NCBI GenBank assembly: GCA_020348925.1
Contig: CP070758.1
Span: 736,018-742,223 of the forward strand
Source of the DNA: Gemmatimonadota bacterium
GTDB taxonomy: Bacteria > JBHIER01 > G020348925
DNA length: 6,206 bases
Direction of reading: 5' to 3'
Part shown: piece after piece, positions 1 to 6,000 of the stretch
Numbering within the stretch: position 1 is the stretch's first letter
How the letters are laid out: each line of letters starts with the position of its first letter
Translations under genes and position numbers: made by a program
Notes under the pieces: model-generated
What the model saw: the letters and a program-made list of their open reading frames with translations, nothing else
Database searches by the model: none
Told to the model about the DNA's origin: nothing

Positions 1-270
1 AGGATGAACTACGATATTATCAAAGCCAAGCCTACTCAGTTCTCGATGAATCCAGAATCCACAGAATCCGGCTTCGTAGACGCTATGGTATCGACCACCG
101 GGATAGTGGCGATGCATGTGCCGGGCCAGAATAGAAGGAGACGGATCCATAGAAAAGGTCTTTAACTCCATGTCATGATGCCGAATGGTGACCCTCCATT
201 GCCTGGCATGAACATCCAGACCAAGAAAAAAATCTTGACCTGAAAAATCTATACCTTTACTTGTACACAT
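1..270 (-). CDS. IS110-family transposase (DEDD recombinase), N-terminal 90 residues, cut by window edge
   Basis: The reverse strand is open from an ATG at 270-268 to base 1, giving 90 codons with no stop. The product begins MCTSKGIDF and contains FFLGLDVHARQW (residues 14-25) and YEAGFCGFWIHREL (65-78), followed by LGFDNIVVHP at the window edge. These match the N-terminal RuvC-like DEDD domain of IS110-family transposases: D19 in GLDVH and E66 in YEAG are the first two expected catalytic acids. The remaining two aspartates and the C-terminal serine-containing domain lie outside the window. IS110 enzymes move circular intermediates and, in characterised members, are guided by an element-encoded bridge RNA. 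The start is fixed by a strong Shine-Dalgarno site (AAAGGAGG on the minus strand, 284-277) six bases upstream. No frameshift is seen in this part; whether the whole gene is intact cannot be judged. Confidence 0.92.
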   Translation of the reverse strand, partial: MCTSKGIDFSGQDFFLGLDVHARQWRVTIRHHDMELKTFSMDPSPSILARHMHRHYPGGRYHSVYEAGFCGFWIHRELSRLGFDNIVVHP

Positions 271-336
271 GGTAGTCCTCCTTTCTTTGTGAGTGTGTAC
301 GCTTACATCTCTAAATTAAAGAAAGGAGACTACCAT
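269..336. repeat. Inverted repeat (269-288 / 318-336) enclosing the transposase ribosome binding site
   Basis: The left arm starts ATGGTAGTCC (269-288). The reverse complement of the right arm (318-336) starts ATGGTAGTCT. The arms pair over about 19 bases with a single one-base bulge and a loop of about 29 bases (289-317). In a transposase mRNA started to the right of 336, the stem would hide both the AGGAGG and the AT of the start codon. The pairing is seen directly; an inhibitory role is inferred by analogy with insertion sequences such as IS10 and IS50, whose end-proximal inverted repeats block translation of read-through transcripts. Confidence 0.85.
277..284 (-). promoter_or_regulatory. 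Shine-Dalgarno site of the IS110 transposase
   Basis: The minus strand reads AAAGGAGG here, six bases before the ATG at 270-268. It is a near-consensus ribosome binding site and decides the transposase start. It lies inside the left arm of the inverted repeat 269-288/318-336, so it would be base-paired in any transcript entering from the right. Confidence 0.8.
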
Positions 337-758
337 ACCTATTGACTTTCTAACATAATTTCTTTGATATCAAAGATAACCATTACTTTAGAATCGGATA
401 GAAAAATAGCTGTTTCTCCCGAAAGTCACAGAATTCACTTTACAAATAGTATTCATTACGCTTCGACAAAAGTTATCTTCCTTTTTCATGTAAAAATATA
501 CTCCCATGATTCATTTTCACAATTACAATATTCCAAAGAATTGTGATTTAACTTGCTTCAATTGTGAGCACACAAGAATCTGCAACTCGTGTCCCAATAC
601 ATTATGAAATATACTCGACACACTGACATTACTATCACCGACCTATTAATAATATAGAAGAAAATTTTGTAGAATCTCCATTTCACGGGAGCCTTATCAG
701 TTAGAACGCAGCTGTTGCTACTAAATTTTGTGCATCACGAACAGTTCCACAAAAACTC
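337..758. other. AT-rich non-coding region between the IS transposase and the operon promoter
   Basis: No credible coding region is found on either strand. The only plus-strand open frame (364-546) needs a TTG start without a ribosome binding site and gives a low-complexity product. Visible elements are the 14-base palindrome 362-375, a possible rightward promoter at 342-370, a small inverted repeat TTGTG-AGCA-CACAA (562-575) and one copy of ACATTACTATC (626-636) that recurs at 819-829. No hairpin followed by a T run, and so no intrinsic terminator, was seen. The part next to the transposase could be the non-coding IS end that carries a bridge RNA in IS110-group elements; no such fold could be confirmed by eye. 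Confidence 0.6.
342..370 (+). promoter_or_regulatory. Possible sigma-70-type promoter pointing right, out of the IS region
   Basis: TTGACT at 342-347 and TGATAT at 365-370 are separated by 17 bases. The -10 element lies inside a perfect 14-base palindrome, CTTTGATATCAAAG (362-375), which could be an operator. It points away from the transposase toward the AT-rich region, so it could be an outward IS promoter or a chance match in AT-rich DNA. No gene directly downstream is convincing. Confidence 0.3.
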
Positions 759-787
759 TTGACATGAAATGAGCTGAATATTATATT
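759..787 (+). promoter_or_regulatory. Strong sigma-70-like promoter for the two-gene operon
   Basis: A perfect -35 hexamer TTGACA (759-764) is followed after 17 bases by TATATT (782-787), a good -10 element at optimal spacing. Transcription would start near 794, leaving a leader of about 210 bases before the ATG at 1004. It is the best promoter candidate seen upstream of the first secreted-protein gene and faces it. If the host is a true Bacteroidota using the unusual TAnnTTTG-type promoter, this match would be less meaningful. Confidence 0.55.
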
Positions 788-1003
788 TTATACTGATGTG
801 TCAGAAATCCAGAGCATAACATTACTATCCACACATATTTGGGTCAATAAAATGTCCAACCTCAATTCTTAAATATAGGCTTCTATTACTTGAAAGTCGC
901 AGAAGAAATGTTCGACTGAGGCTTTGAACCTGATAGAGTTCATGGTGAAAGGAGTTAAACGTAGCCCATGATTGATTCATTTTCAAAAAAGGAGGTTCGA
1001 ACC
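788..1003 (+). other. Long 5' leader of the operon
   Basis: About 210 bases separate the presumed transcription start from the ATG at 1004. No recognised riboswitch class is seen. The leader contains a second weak AAAGGAG (948-954), a palindrome GGTTCGAACC (994-1003) abutting the start codon, and TTGAACCT (924-931), which could pair with AGGTTCGA (993-1000) and so cover the end of the Shine-Dalgarno site. Any regulatory role is conjecture. Confidence 0.35.
989..995 (+). promoter_or_regulatory. Shine-Dalgarno site deciding the ATG at 1004
   Basis: AAGGAGG lies eight bases upstream of the ATG at 1004. It favours that start over the in-frame ATG at 968, whose nearest purine-rich site (AAAGGAG, 948-954) is 13 bases away. 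Starting at 1004 also puts the lysine/arginine-rich n-region of the signal peptide at the very N terminus, as expected. Confidence 0.85.
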
Positions 1004-3022
1004 ATGACCAAGAAACGTGAGATACTGATTCGTGCCGCGGGGAAAGCGGTTTTCTTAGAAACAGTCGCATTCCTTGTTTGTGTATTGGCAGGCATGATCT
1101 GTGATCCTGCTTTTGCATATGAGGAAGGTCCAAGGAGCCCGGGTACAATAGTGAATTTTCTATATATCGCAGGTTCTTACGACTGGAACGATCCGGCCAA
1201 TGCTGCTGCAAGCGATAATGCTAAAGCGCAAATACGTATGGATTGGAGCGAGTCGGGAGCACCTGATGAGCTCACATCAAAGTTTTTAGTTGCAACAGAT
1301 TTTGGATTCACCATACCACCTGGAGCTACAATTGACGGAATCGAGGTGGAATGGGAGAAAGGAGCATGGGCATGGTGTGATTATATTATGCAACCTGGAG
1401 GGCAACATTGTCCTCACAAACGTTCCGCTCATGATGAAGCAGTCAGAATAGTAAAACCAGTAACTATTGCCCCTGGTGTGGAGATCTGGTTTATTGGCAC
1501 AACGGACAGATCTATTGGGGGAGTATGGCCAGAATGGGATACCTATGTTGCACATGGTGGATCCAGCGATTTGTGGGGTGAATCTTGGACTCCCGCCGAT
1601 ATAAATAGTCCTAATTTCGGTGCCGCTATCGCAACGCATGCCCAATATGAGGTCCAAGTAACTGATTATATGTTTATCGACCATGTCCGTATTACCGTTT
1701 ACTATACCGGTGGGAATGAGACAAGAGGGGGATGCTGCCTCGCAGACAATTCCTGTATAGAATCCAGCTCGGAGGATTGTGAACCATTATACGGTGGCAC
1801 CTATCAGGGTGACAACACCGACTGCAGCGGCCTGGAGGCCTGTTGTCTGCCGGATGGAAGCTGCGTGATGGCCGATTCTACTTGCTGTGTTAACGAGCTT
1901 GGTGGCACTCCCCAAGGATCGGGATCACAGTGCACGGCAGTGACAGGGTGCTGCCTTCCGGACGGATCATGTATCAGTGTCGATTCGATTTGCTGCCTGG
2001 GTCAGGGCGGCACGCCCCTGGATCTTGGTGTCCAGTGTGCGGATACCGGTGACGTGAATGCTGGTGGTTACATCAGCATGCAGGACGCCCAGTGTGCCTT
2101 TAAGAGGTTTATCCTGGGCGATCAGACATGGACACACCCGGACTTACAGGAATGTGTCAGTCTGGAGTGGTGTGGCAGTGCTGGGTCAGAGTTTCGTGCT
2201 GATGCCAATTGTGATGGAAGTATCACTGCCTCTGATGCGTTGTGTCTCGCCTGGAGATCACTCAAGGGGACCTGGTACGATCCGCAGCCGGGGGACAACT
2301 GCGGATGTTTGAGTTCACCAAAACAGGTGGTGACAACTAATAGGAGCGAACACGTAACCTCCGTAAAGCTTGGAACAGTGGAAGGGGCTGTTGGTCAAAG
2401 GGTCTCGGTACCAATTGTAATGGACAATCCCCGGGATCTGGATGCCTTTGGACTTGAGCTGAGATATCCAGATGATCTGTTAGAATTTGTAGGAGTTTCC
2501 AAAACGCCGGTTACGGAGAATTGGATGGTTATTGAAGGAGCTGTCACTCAGGAAGGTATTCTCCGTGTGGGCGGTTTTCACACTGAGCCTTTGAAGATGA
2601 GTGGACCTGTGCCGGTTGCTGAGCTGGTATTTATCGTAAAGAACAGGGCTCTCGATTCTGACCAATTGATCGTTACTGAGGTGATGGATGATGTGGCAGG
2701 GGCGGAGATCCATAGTGCGGCGGTGAATACCAGGCCCATACCCAACGATTACGTGCTGGAGCAGAATTATCCAAATCCTTTCAATTCGGAGACGAGAATC
2801 AGATATCAACTGCCCGAATCCGGTCATGTCGTCCTGAGTGTGTACAATGTCATGGGCCAGGAAATCAGAAGACTGGTTGATGGAATACAGGATACCGGCG
2901 TATACATAATTGTCTGGGACGGGCACGACAGCTCCGGTGTTATGAGTCCGTCAGGGGTATATATCTATCGCATGGAAACCGGAAATTTTGTGAGCACTAA
3001 GAAAATGCTCCAGGTTAAATAG
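1004..3022 (+). CDS. Secreted multidomain protein: Cys-rich repeats, dockerin, cohesin-like domain, FlgD-like/T9SS type A sorting domain
   Basis: A complete 672-residue product with no exact characterised relative that I recognise. In order: a Sec signal peptide (MTKKREILIR, a hydrophobic stretch to about 33, likely cleavage after AFA at residue 38); an unnamed beta-rich domain (39-240) with FGFTIPPGATIDGIEVEW and LWGESWTPADINSPNFG; three CCLPDGSC-type modules (244-345); a dockerin with two F-hand segments (DVNAGGYISMQD at 350 and DANCDGSITASD at 400); a cohesin-like domain (about 453-575; DAFGLELRYPDDLLEFVGV); and a C-terminal FlgD-Ig-like/T9SS type A sorting domain (583-672) with NYPNPFNSETRIRYQLP, VYNVMGQEIRRL and SGVYIYRMETG. 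The product is thus probably exported by Sec and placed at the surface or released by a type IX-like system. It has no visible catalytic domain; the role is probably structural or adhesive, with the dockerin as a docking module. It ends in tandem TAG stops. The next gene follows after 48 bases on the same strand. An upstream ATG at 968 is possible but less likely. Confidence 0.95.
   Translation: MTKKREILIRAAGKAVFLETVAFLVCVLAGMICDPAFAYEEGPRSPGTIVNFLYIAGSYDWNDPANAAASDNAKAQIRMDWSESGAPDELTSKFLVATDFGFTIPPGATIDGIEVEWEKGAWAWCDYIMQPGGQHCPHKRSAHDEAVRIVKPVTIAPGVEIWFIGTTDRSIGGVWPEWDTYVAHGGSSDLWGESWTPADINSPNFGAAIATHAQYEVQVTDYMFIDHVRITVYYTGGNETRGGCCLADNSCIESSSEDCEPLYGGTYQGDNTDCSGLEACCLPDGSCVMADSTCCVNELGGTPQGSGSQCTAVTGCCLPDGSCISVDSICCLGQGGTPLDLGVQCADTGDVNAGGYISMQDAQCAFKRFILGDQTWTHPDLQECVSLEWCGSAGSEFRADANCDGSITASDALCLAWRSLKGTWYDPQPGDNCGCLSSPKQVVTTNRSEHVTSVKLGTVEGAVGQRVSVPIVMDNPRDLDAFGLELRYPDDLLEFVGVSKTPVTENWMVIEGAVTQEGILRVGGFHTEPLKMSGPVPVAELVFIVKNRALDSDQLIVTEVMDDVAGAEIHSAAVNTRPIPNDYVLEQNYPNPFNSETRIRYQLPESGHVVLSVYNVMGQEIRRLVDGIQDTGVYIIVWDGHDSSGVMSPSGVYIYRMETGNFVSTKKMLQVK
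1118..1723 (+). other. Unnamed beta-sandwich-like domain of the first secreted protein (residues 39-240)
   Basis: The segment carries FGFTIPPGATIDGIEVEWEK, then AVRIVKP...G, then SSDLWGESWTPADINSPNFG, and ends IDHVRITVYYTG. Alternating hydrophobic residues and short glycine/proline turns suggest an all-beta fold. I recall this motif order from uncharacterised environmental bacterial proteins but cannot name a family. The DNA here is more AT-rich than the later part of the gene, which could mean a separate origin of the module. Confidence 0.5.
1733..2038 (+). repeat. Three CCLPDGSC-type cysteine-rich modules, 108-base period
   Basis: Double-cysteine motifs begin at 1733 (CCLADNSC), 1841 (CCLPDGSC) and 1949 (CCLPDGSC), exactly 108 bases or 36 codons apart. 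Each continues with a further cysteine or cysteine pair, GGT(P/Y) and a closing cysteine. The last unit is one residue shorter and runs into the dockerin. The many paired cysteines suggest small disulfide-stabilised modules outside the cytoplasm. Similar repeats are common in secreted proteins of Zixibacteria-like and planctomycete genomes; their function is not established. Confidence 0.85.
2048..2269 (+). other. Dockerin-like module (two F-hand Ca2+-binding segments) of the first secreted protein
   Basis: Segment one is GDVNAGGYISMQDA...FILG (from residue 349) and segment two is ADANCDGSITASDA...SLKG (from 399). The spacing D-x-N-x-D-G-x-I-x-x-x-D is that of type I dockerin Ca2+ loops. Loop two is canonical. 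Loop one has Gly354 in place of the third acidic ligand. About 26 residues with two cysteines (C384, C390) link the halves, and further cysteines occur at 364, 403 and 414. Dockerins bind cohesin domains; here the module sits inside the chain and just before a cohesin-like domain, not at a terminus. Confidence 0.8.
2360..2728 (+). other. Cohesin-like domain of the first secreted protein (about residues 453-575)
   Basis: The segment runs VKLGTVEGAVGQRVSVPIV, then DAFGLELRYPDDLLEFVGV, then GILRVGGFHTEPLKMSGPV and VAELVFIV, the strand order and hydrophobic pattern of cohesin domains. It corresponds to the tandem domains of the next gene (GDTVSLPLNLTYD...DAFQFDVAYP...LLTFIGI...ITLGGYSYPG...GVLVFVTF). 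It is a different, more diverged copy rather than a recent duplicate. Confidence 0.7.
2750..3019 (+). other. C-terminal FlgD-Ig-like / T9SS type A sorting domain (residues 583-672)
   Basis: The last 90 residues carry the hallmark YPNPFNSETRIRYQLP, a middle V-Y-N-V-x-G-x-E-I-R-x-L motif, W-D-G-x-D-x-S-G and the ending SGVYIYRMETGNFVSTKKML. This module is the usual C-terminal domain of large exported proteins in FCB phyla and is the recognition signal for type IX secretion in Bacteroidota. In phyla where T9SS is uncertain it may instead act as a wall- or surface-associated Ig domain. Confidence 0.88.
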
Positions 3023-3058
3023 TAGATACATTCAGACACCAGTCACTTTCCTAACCAT

Positions 3059-3064
3059 GGGTGA
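3059..3064 (+). promoter_or_regulatory. Weak ribosome binding site of the second secreted-protein gene
   Basis: GGGTGA lies six bases before the ATG at 3071 and can pair with the TCACC part of the anti-Shine-Dalgarno sequence. It is much weaker than the AAGGAGG of the first gene, which fits lower translation of a downstream operon gene or translational coupling. No promoter or terminator is visible in the 48-base gap. Confidence 0.45.
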
Positions 3065-3070
3065 ACAGTG

Positions 3071-6000
3071 ATGAATACTTATATAAAGAGTTTTATCCTC
3101 TGGTTTTTGATAGCCCTGCCCTCAGTATGCTTCGGTTTCCATGAGGTCAGTCCTCCGGATATAATGAAAGCATGTATGGGAGATACGGTCTCTCTGCCCC
3201 TGAACCTGACCTACGACGAAGTTCCGCCTCTCCCCATTGATGCCTTTCAGTTCGACGTTGCCTATCCGACTGAACTGCTTACGTTTATCGGGATCGATAC
3301 ATCCGGTAGCCTGACGGGAGGGTGGACCTTCATGGATGGTATCGAGAACACACCAGGTGTGATCACCCTGGGTGGATACTCCTATCCCGGACAGATTACT
3401 ACTTCCGGCGTTCTCGTGTTCGTCACGTTTTCCGTGGACACTACGGGCGGTCCGCTTCCGGTGAGTGTGAGTGGCTTCACCGATGACCTCGCCGGCGCGA
3501 CGACGACAGACGGTCTGTTACAAACCGGGGTGAACGATGTCAGTCCTCCCGGGATGTTGAAAGGATGTGTGGGCAACACGGTCACTCTTCCCTTGATCTT
3601 GACGTACGATGGATGTCCGCCTGAGCCCATAGATGCGTTTCAGTTCGACGTCACTTATCCGACGACCCTGTTCACGTTTGTCGGAGTCGATACCACGGGC
3701 AGCCTCACTTCAGGATGGACGTTCATGGACGGAGTCGAGAATACGCCCGGAGTGATCACTTTGGGGGGATACTCGTATCCTGGACAGATTTCCTCTTCAG
3801 GTGTGCTGGTGAATGTCATATTTTCGGTGACGGCAGAAGGCGGTCCTCTGCCGGTATCCCTCAGTCAGTTCACCGATGATCTTGCCCGGGCGAGGACGAC
3901 CGCCGGTCTGTTTAAAACCAGTGCCAACGATGTCAGTCCCCCGGAGTTGACGGAAGGATGTCCGGGCGACACCGTTTCTCTTCCCCTGACCCTGACATAC
4001 GACGGATGCCCTCCTCAACCCATCGATGCATTTCAGTTCGACCTTACCTTTCCGACAACCCTGCTTTCATTTATCGAAGTTGATCCTTCCGGCAGTCTGA
4101 CCGAAGGTTGGACCTTCATAGACGGAACTGAGAACACACCAGGCGTGATCACCCTGGGAGGTTACAACTACCCTGGGCAGATCAGCACTTCCGGGATTTT
4201 GGTGTATATCAACTTTAAAGTGACAGCATCAGGCGGCCCTCTTCCGGTGAGCCTCGATCAGTTCATCGATGACCTGGTCGGATCACGTTCGACCGCAGGC
4301 GCTTTTACGGGTGAATCGGACGTTGATGGTGATGAAACCTGTGATGATGATGACAACTGTCCCAATACGGCCAACGCAGATCAGCTGGATAGTGACCAGG
4401 ACGGCGCGGGGGACGTGTGCGATGTCTGTCCGAATGATCCCGACTACGATATTGATGGTGACGGGGTATGCGGAGACGTGGATAACTGCCCCGATGTTGC
4501 CAACACCGGTCAGGAAGACGGAGACGGAGACGGCACCGGCGACGTCTGTGACGCCTGTACCGACACTGATGGCGACGGCTACGGCAATCCCGGCTATCCG
4601 GCCAACACCTGTACCGAGGATAATTGTCCCTATGTTTCAAATCCCGGTCAGGAGGATGAAGATGGTGATGGCATCGGGGATGTCTGCGATATCTGCACCG
4701 ACACCGACGGCGACGGGTATGGCAACCCGGGATACCCGGTCAACATCTGCTCCGATGACAACTGTCCCGATGAGGCCAATGCCGGGCAGGAGAATGCTGA
4801 CAATGACGGCTTCGGAGATATCTGCGACATCTGTCCATACGATCCTGACAATGATATAGACAACGACGGTGTCTGCGGTGACGTTGATAACTGCCCTGAA
4901 AAAGCCAATACCAATCAAAAGGATTCAGACTCAGATGGAGTCGGGGACATGTGTGATAACTGCCTCGTCGTTCCCAATCCCGGCCAGGAGGATGCCGACG
5001 GGGACGGTATCGGTGATGTCTGTGATGGCCCGGAACTCATCATCACCATGGACGCGGAGTATTCCAGAGAAAATGGAGAAAAGCGGAAAGGCGATTGCAT
5101 ATTAGGGGGGAGTGGTGTCGTCGGGCCGGGGGATGTACTCGTCATAAAGGTGCTTGTCGAGAACGTGGGCTATTCCGAAGCTACGGGTGCATCATATTAC
5201 AGCGACTCCTTCGAATATTTGAGTCTGGTTGTGGGAAGCGTAACAACTACCGAAGGATCCGTCATGCAGGGCAATACTCCGGGGGATGCGGCAGTCGAAG
5301 TCGATGTAGGGACGATCCCCGGTGGGGGAACGGTTGAGATCACCTACCAGGTCGCCATCGACGATCCTCTGCCGCCTGATGTGACCGTCATCATACATCA
5401 AGGCACGGTCAACAGCAACGAGTTCGGTTCAACGCTGGCTGAGTGCATCCATACCTTTGATGGTATCGTCCGAATCTACATTGGTGAGCCCATCGTTTCT
5501 GTCTTCATCTCGCCTGAGCTGAGCATTGTCAAGCCGGACTCCCAGTTTCAGGTGTGCATCGAGGTGGATTCGGCAACGGCTGAGATGTGGATCAATTCAG
5601 TCTACGCCTTGATAACCTTTAACAGCATTCTGCTTGATTCGGTCAAGGTACCCACTTTTGAGGGGACGCTTCTCGATTCCTCAGGCTGGGATATGAAGTG
5701 GCATTATTATCCAGGTCCAACGGATACTCTGGAGCTGTGGCTCATCGGTGGAGGTGTGGGGAATACAGGTGTAACCGGCTCAGGCCCCATCGTCTGCTGG
5801 GAGTTTCGGGTGAGAGACGATATATATGGGACGATGCCCGGGGATACGACCTCCATTCGTTTTTCCAAATTCTGGTTCAACGAGGGCCAACCAATGTCGG
5901 AGACGGAGAACGGATTCTTTATGGTCAACCGCGAGCCTGAGTTTGTTACCCTCCTACCAGATACCATTCACATTGCCGAGATGCACGAATTGTGCCTGGA

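Larger units (their letters stand above)
1..336 (-). mobile_element. IS110-family insertion sequence, transposase-proximal end; outer boundary not determinable
   Basis: This block holds the 5' part of the transposase and the inverted repeat upstream of it. IS110 elements usually lack conventional terminal inverted repeats and make no or short target duplications, so the right-hand edge cannot be placed by eye. 336 is only the end of the last structure clearly tied to the transposase, and the element may extend further right into the AT-rich non-coding stretch. The left part is off the window. Confidence 0.7.

Noticed and set aside
318-336. Right arm of the inverted repeat as the relic of a second, head-to-head IS110 copy
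   Set aside because: Similarity to the transposase 5' region stops at the start-codon position (ATA instead of ATG) and the following bases do not match the transposase sequence.
364-546. 60-codon plus-strand open frame with TTG start
   Set aside because: No ribosome binding site, the start overlaps the -10 of the only nearby promoter candidate, and the composition is that of random AT-rich sequence.
560-569. AATTGTGAGC resembling half of a lac operator
   Set aside because: The other half-site is absent and no sugar-use gene is near.
942-971. Nine-codon leader peptide frame (ATG 942, stop 969-971) overlapping the ATG at 968
   Set aside because: It has no attenuator-like codon run or following terminator hairpin, so it is most likely chance.
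968-1003. Upstream in-frame ATG at 968 as the start of the first secreted protein
   Set aside because: Its purine-rich site is 13 bases away, while AAGGAGG is eight bases from the ATG at 1004. The longer form would put 12 extra residues, some of them acidic, before the signal peptide n-region.
994-1003. GGTTCGAACC resembles the T-arm of a tRNA
   Set aside because: No acceptor, D-arm or anticodon structure surrounds it, and a coding start follows immediately.
825-1211. 128-codon minus-strand open frame across the leader and start of the first secreted-protein gene
   Set aside because: It is antisense to a gene with a strong ribosome site and signal peptide, and the product has no recognisable motif.
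3057-3073. Four-codon mini-frame ATG GGT GAA CAG TGA whose stop overlaps the ATG at 3071 (TGATG)
   Set aside because: It looks like translational coupling, but no ribosome site precedes the ATG at 3057 and the frame is too short to distinguish from chance.
4269-4859. 196-codon plus-strand open frame over the TSP3 array, rich in Met, Thr and Pro
   Set aside because: It is an off-frame shadow of the repeat array. The GAT/GAC/GGN-rich repeats lack stops in other frames, the product has no domain sense, and the overlapping frame from 3071 reads cleanly as signal peptide, cohesin and TSP3.
4305-4918. Overlapping minus-strand open frames (Arg/His-rich or Ser/Pro/Ile-rich) across the TSP3 array
   Set aside because: Low-complexity antisense shadows of the same repeats, without ribosome binding sites.
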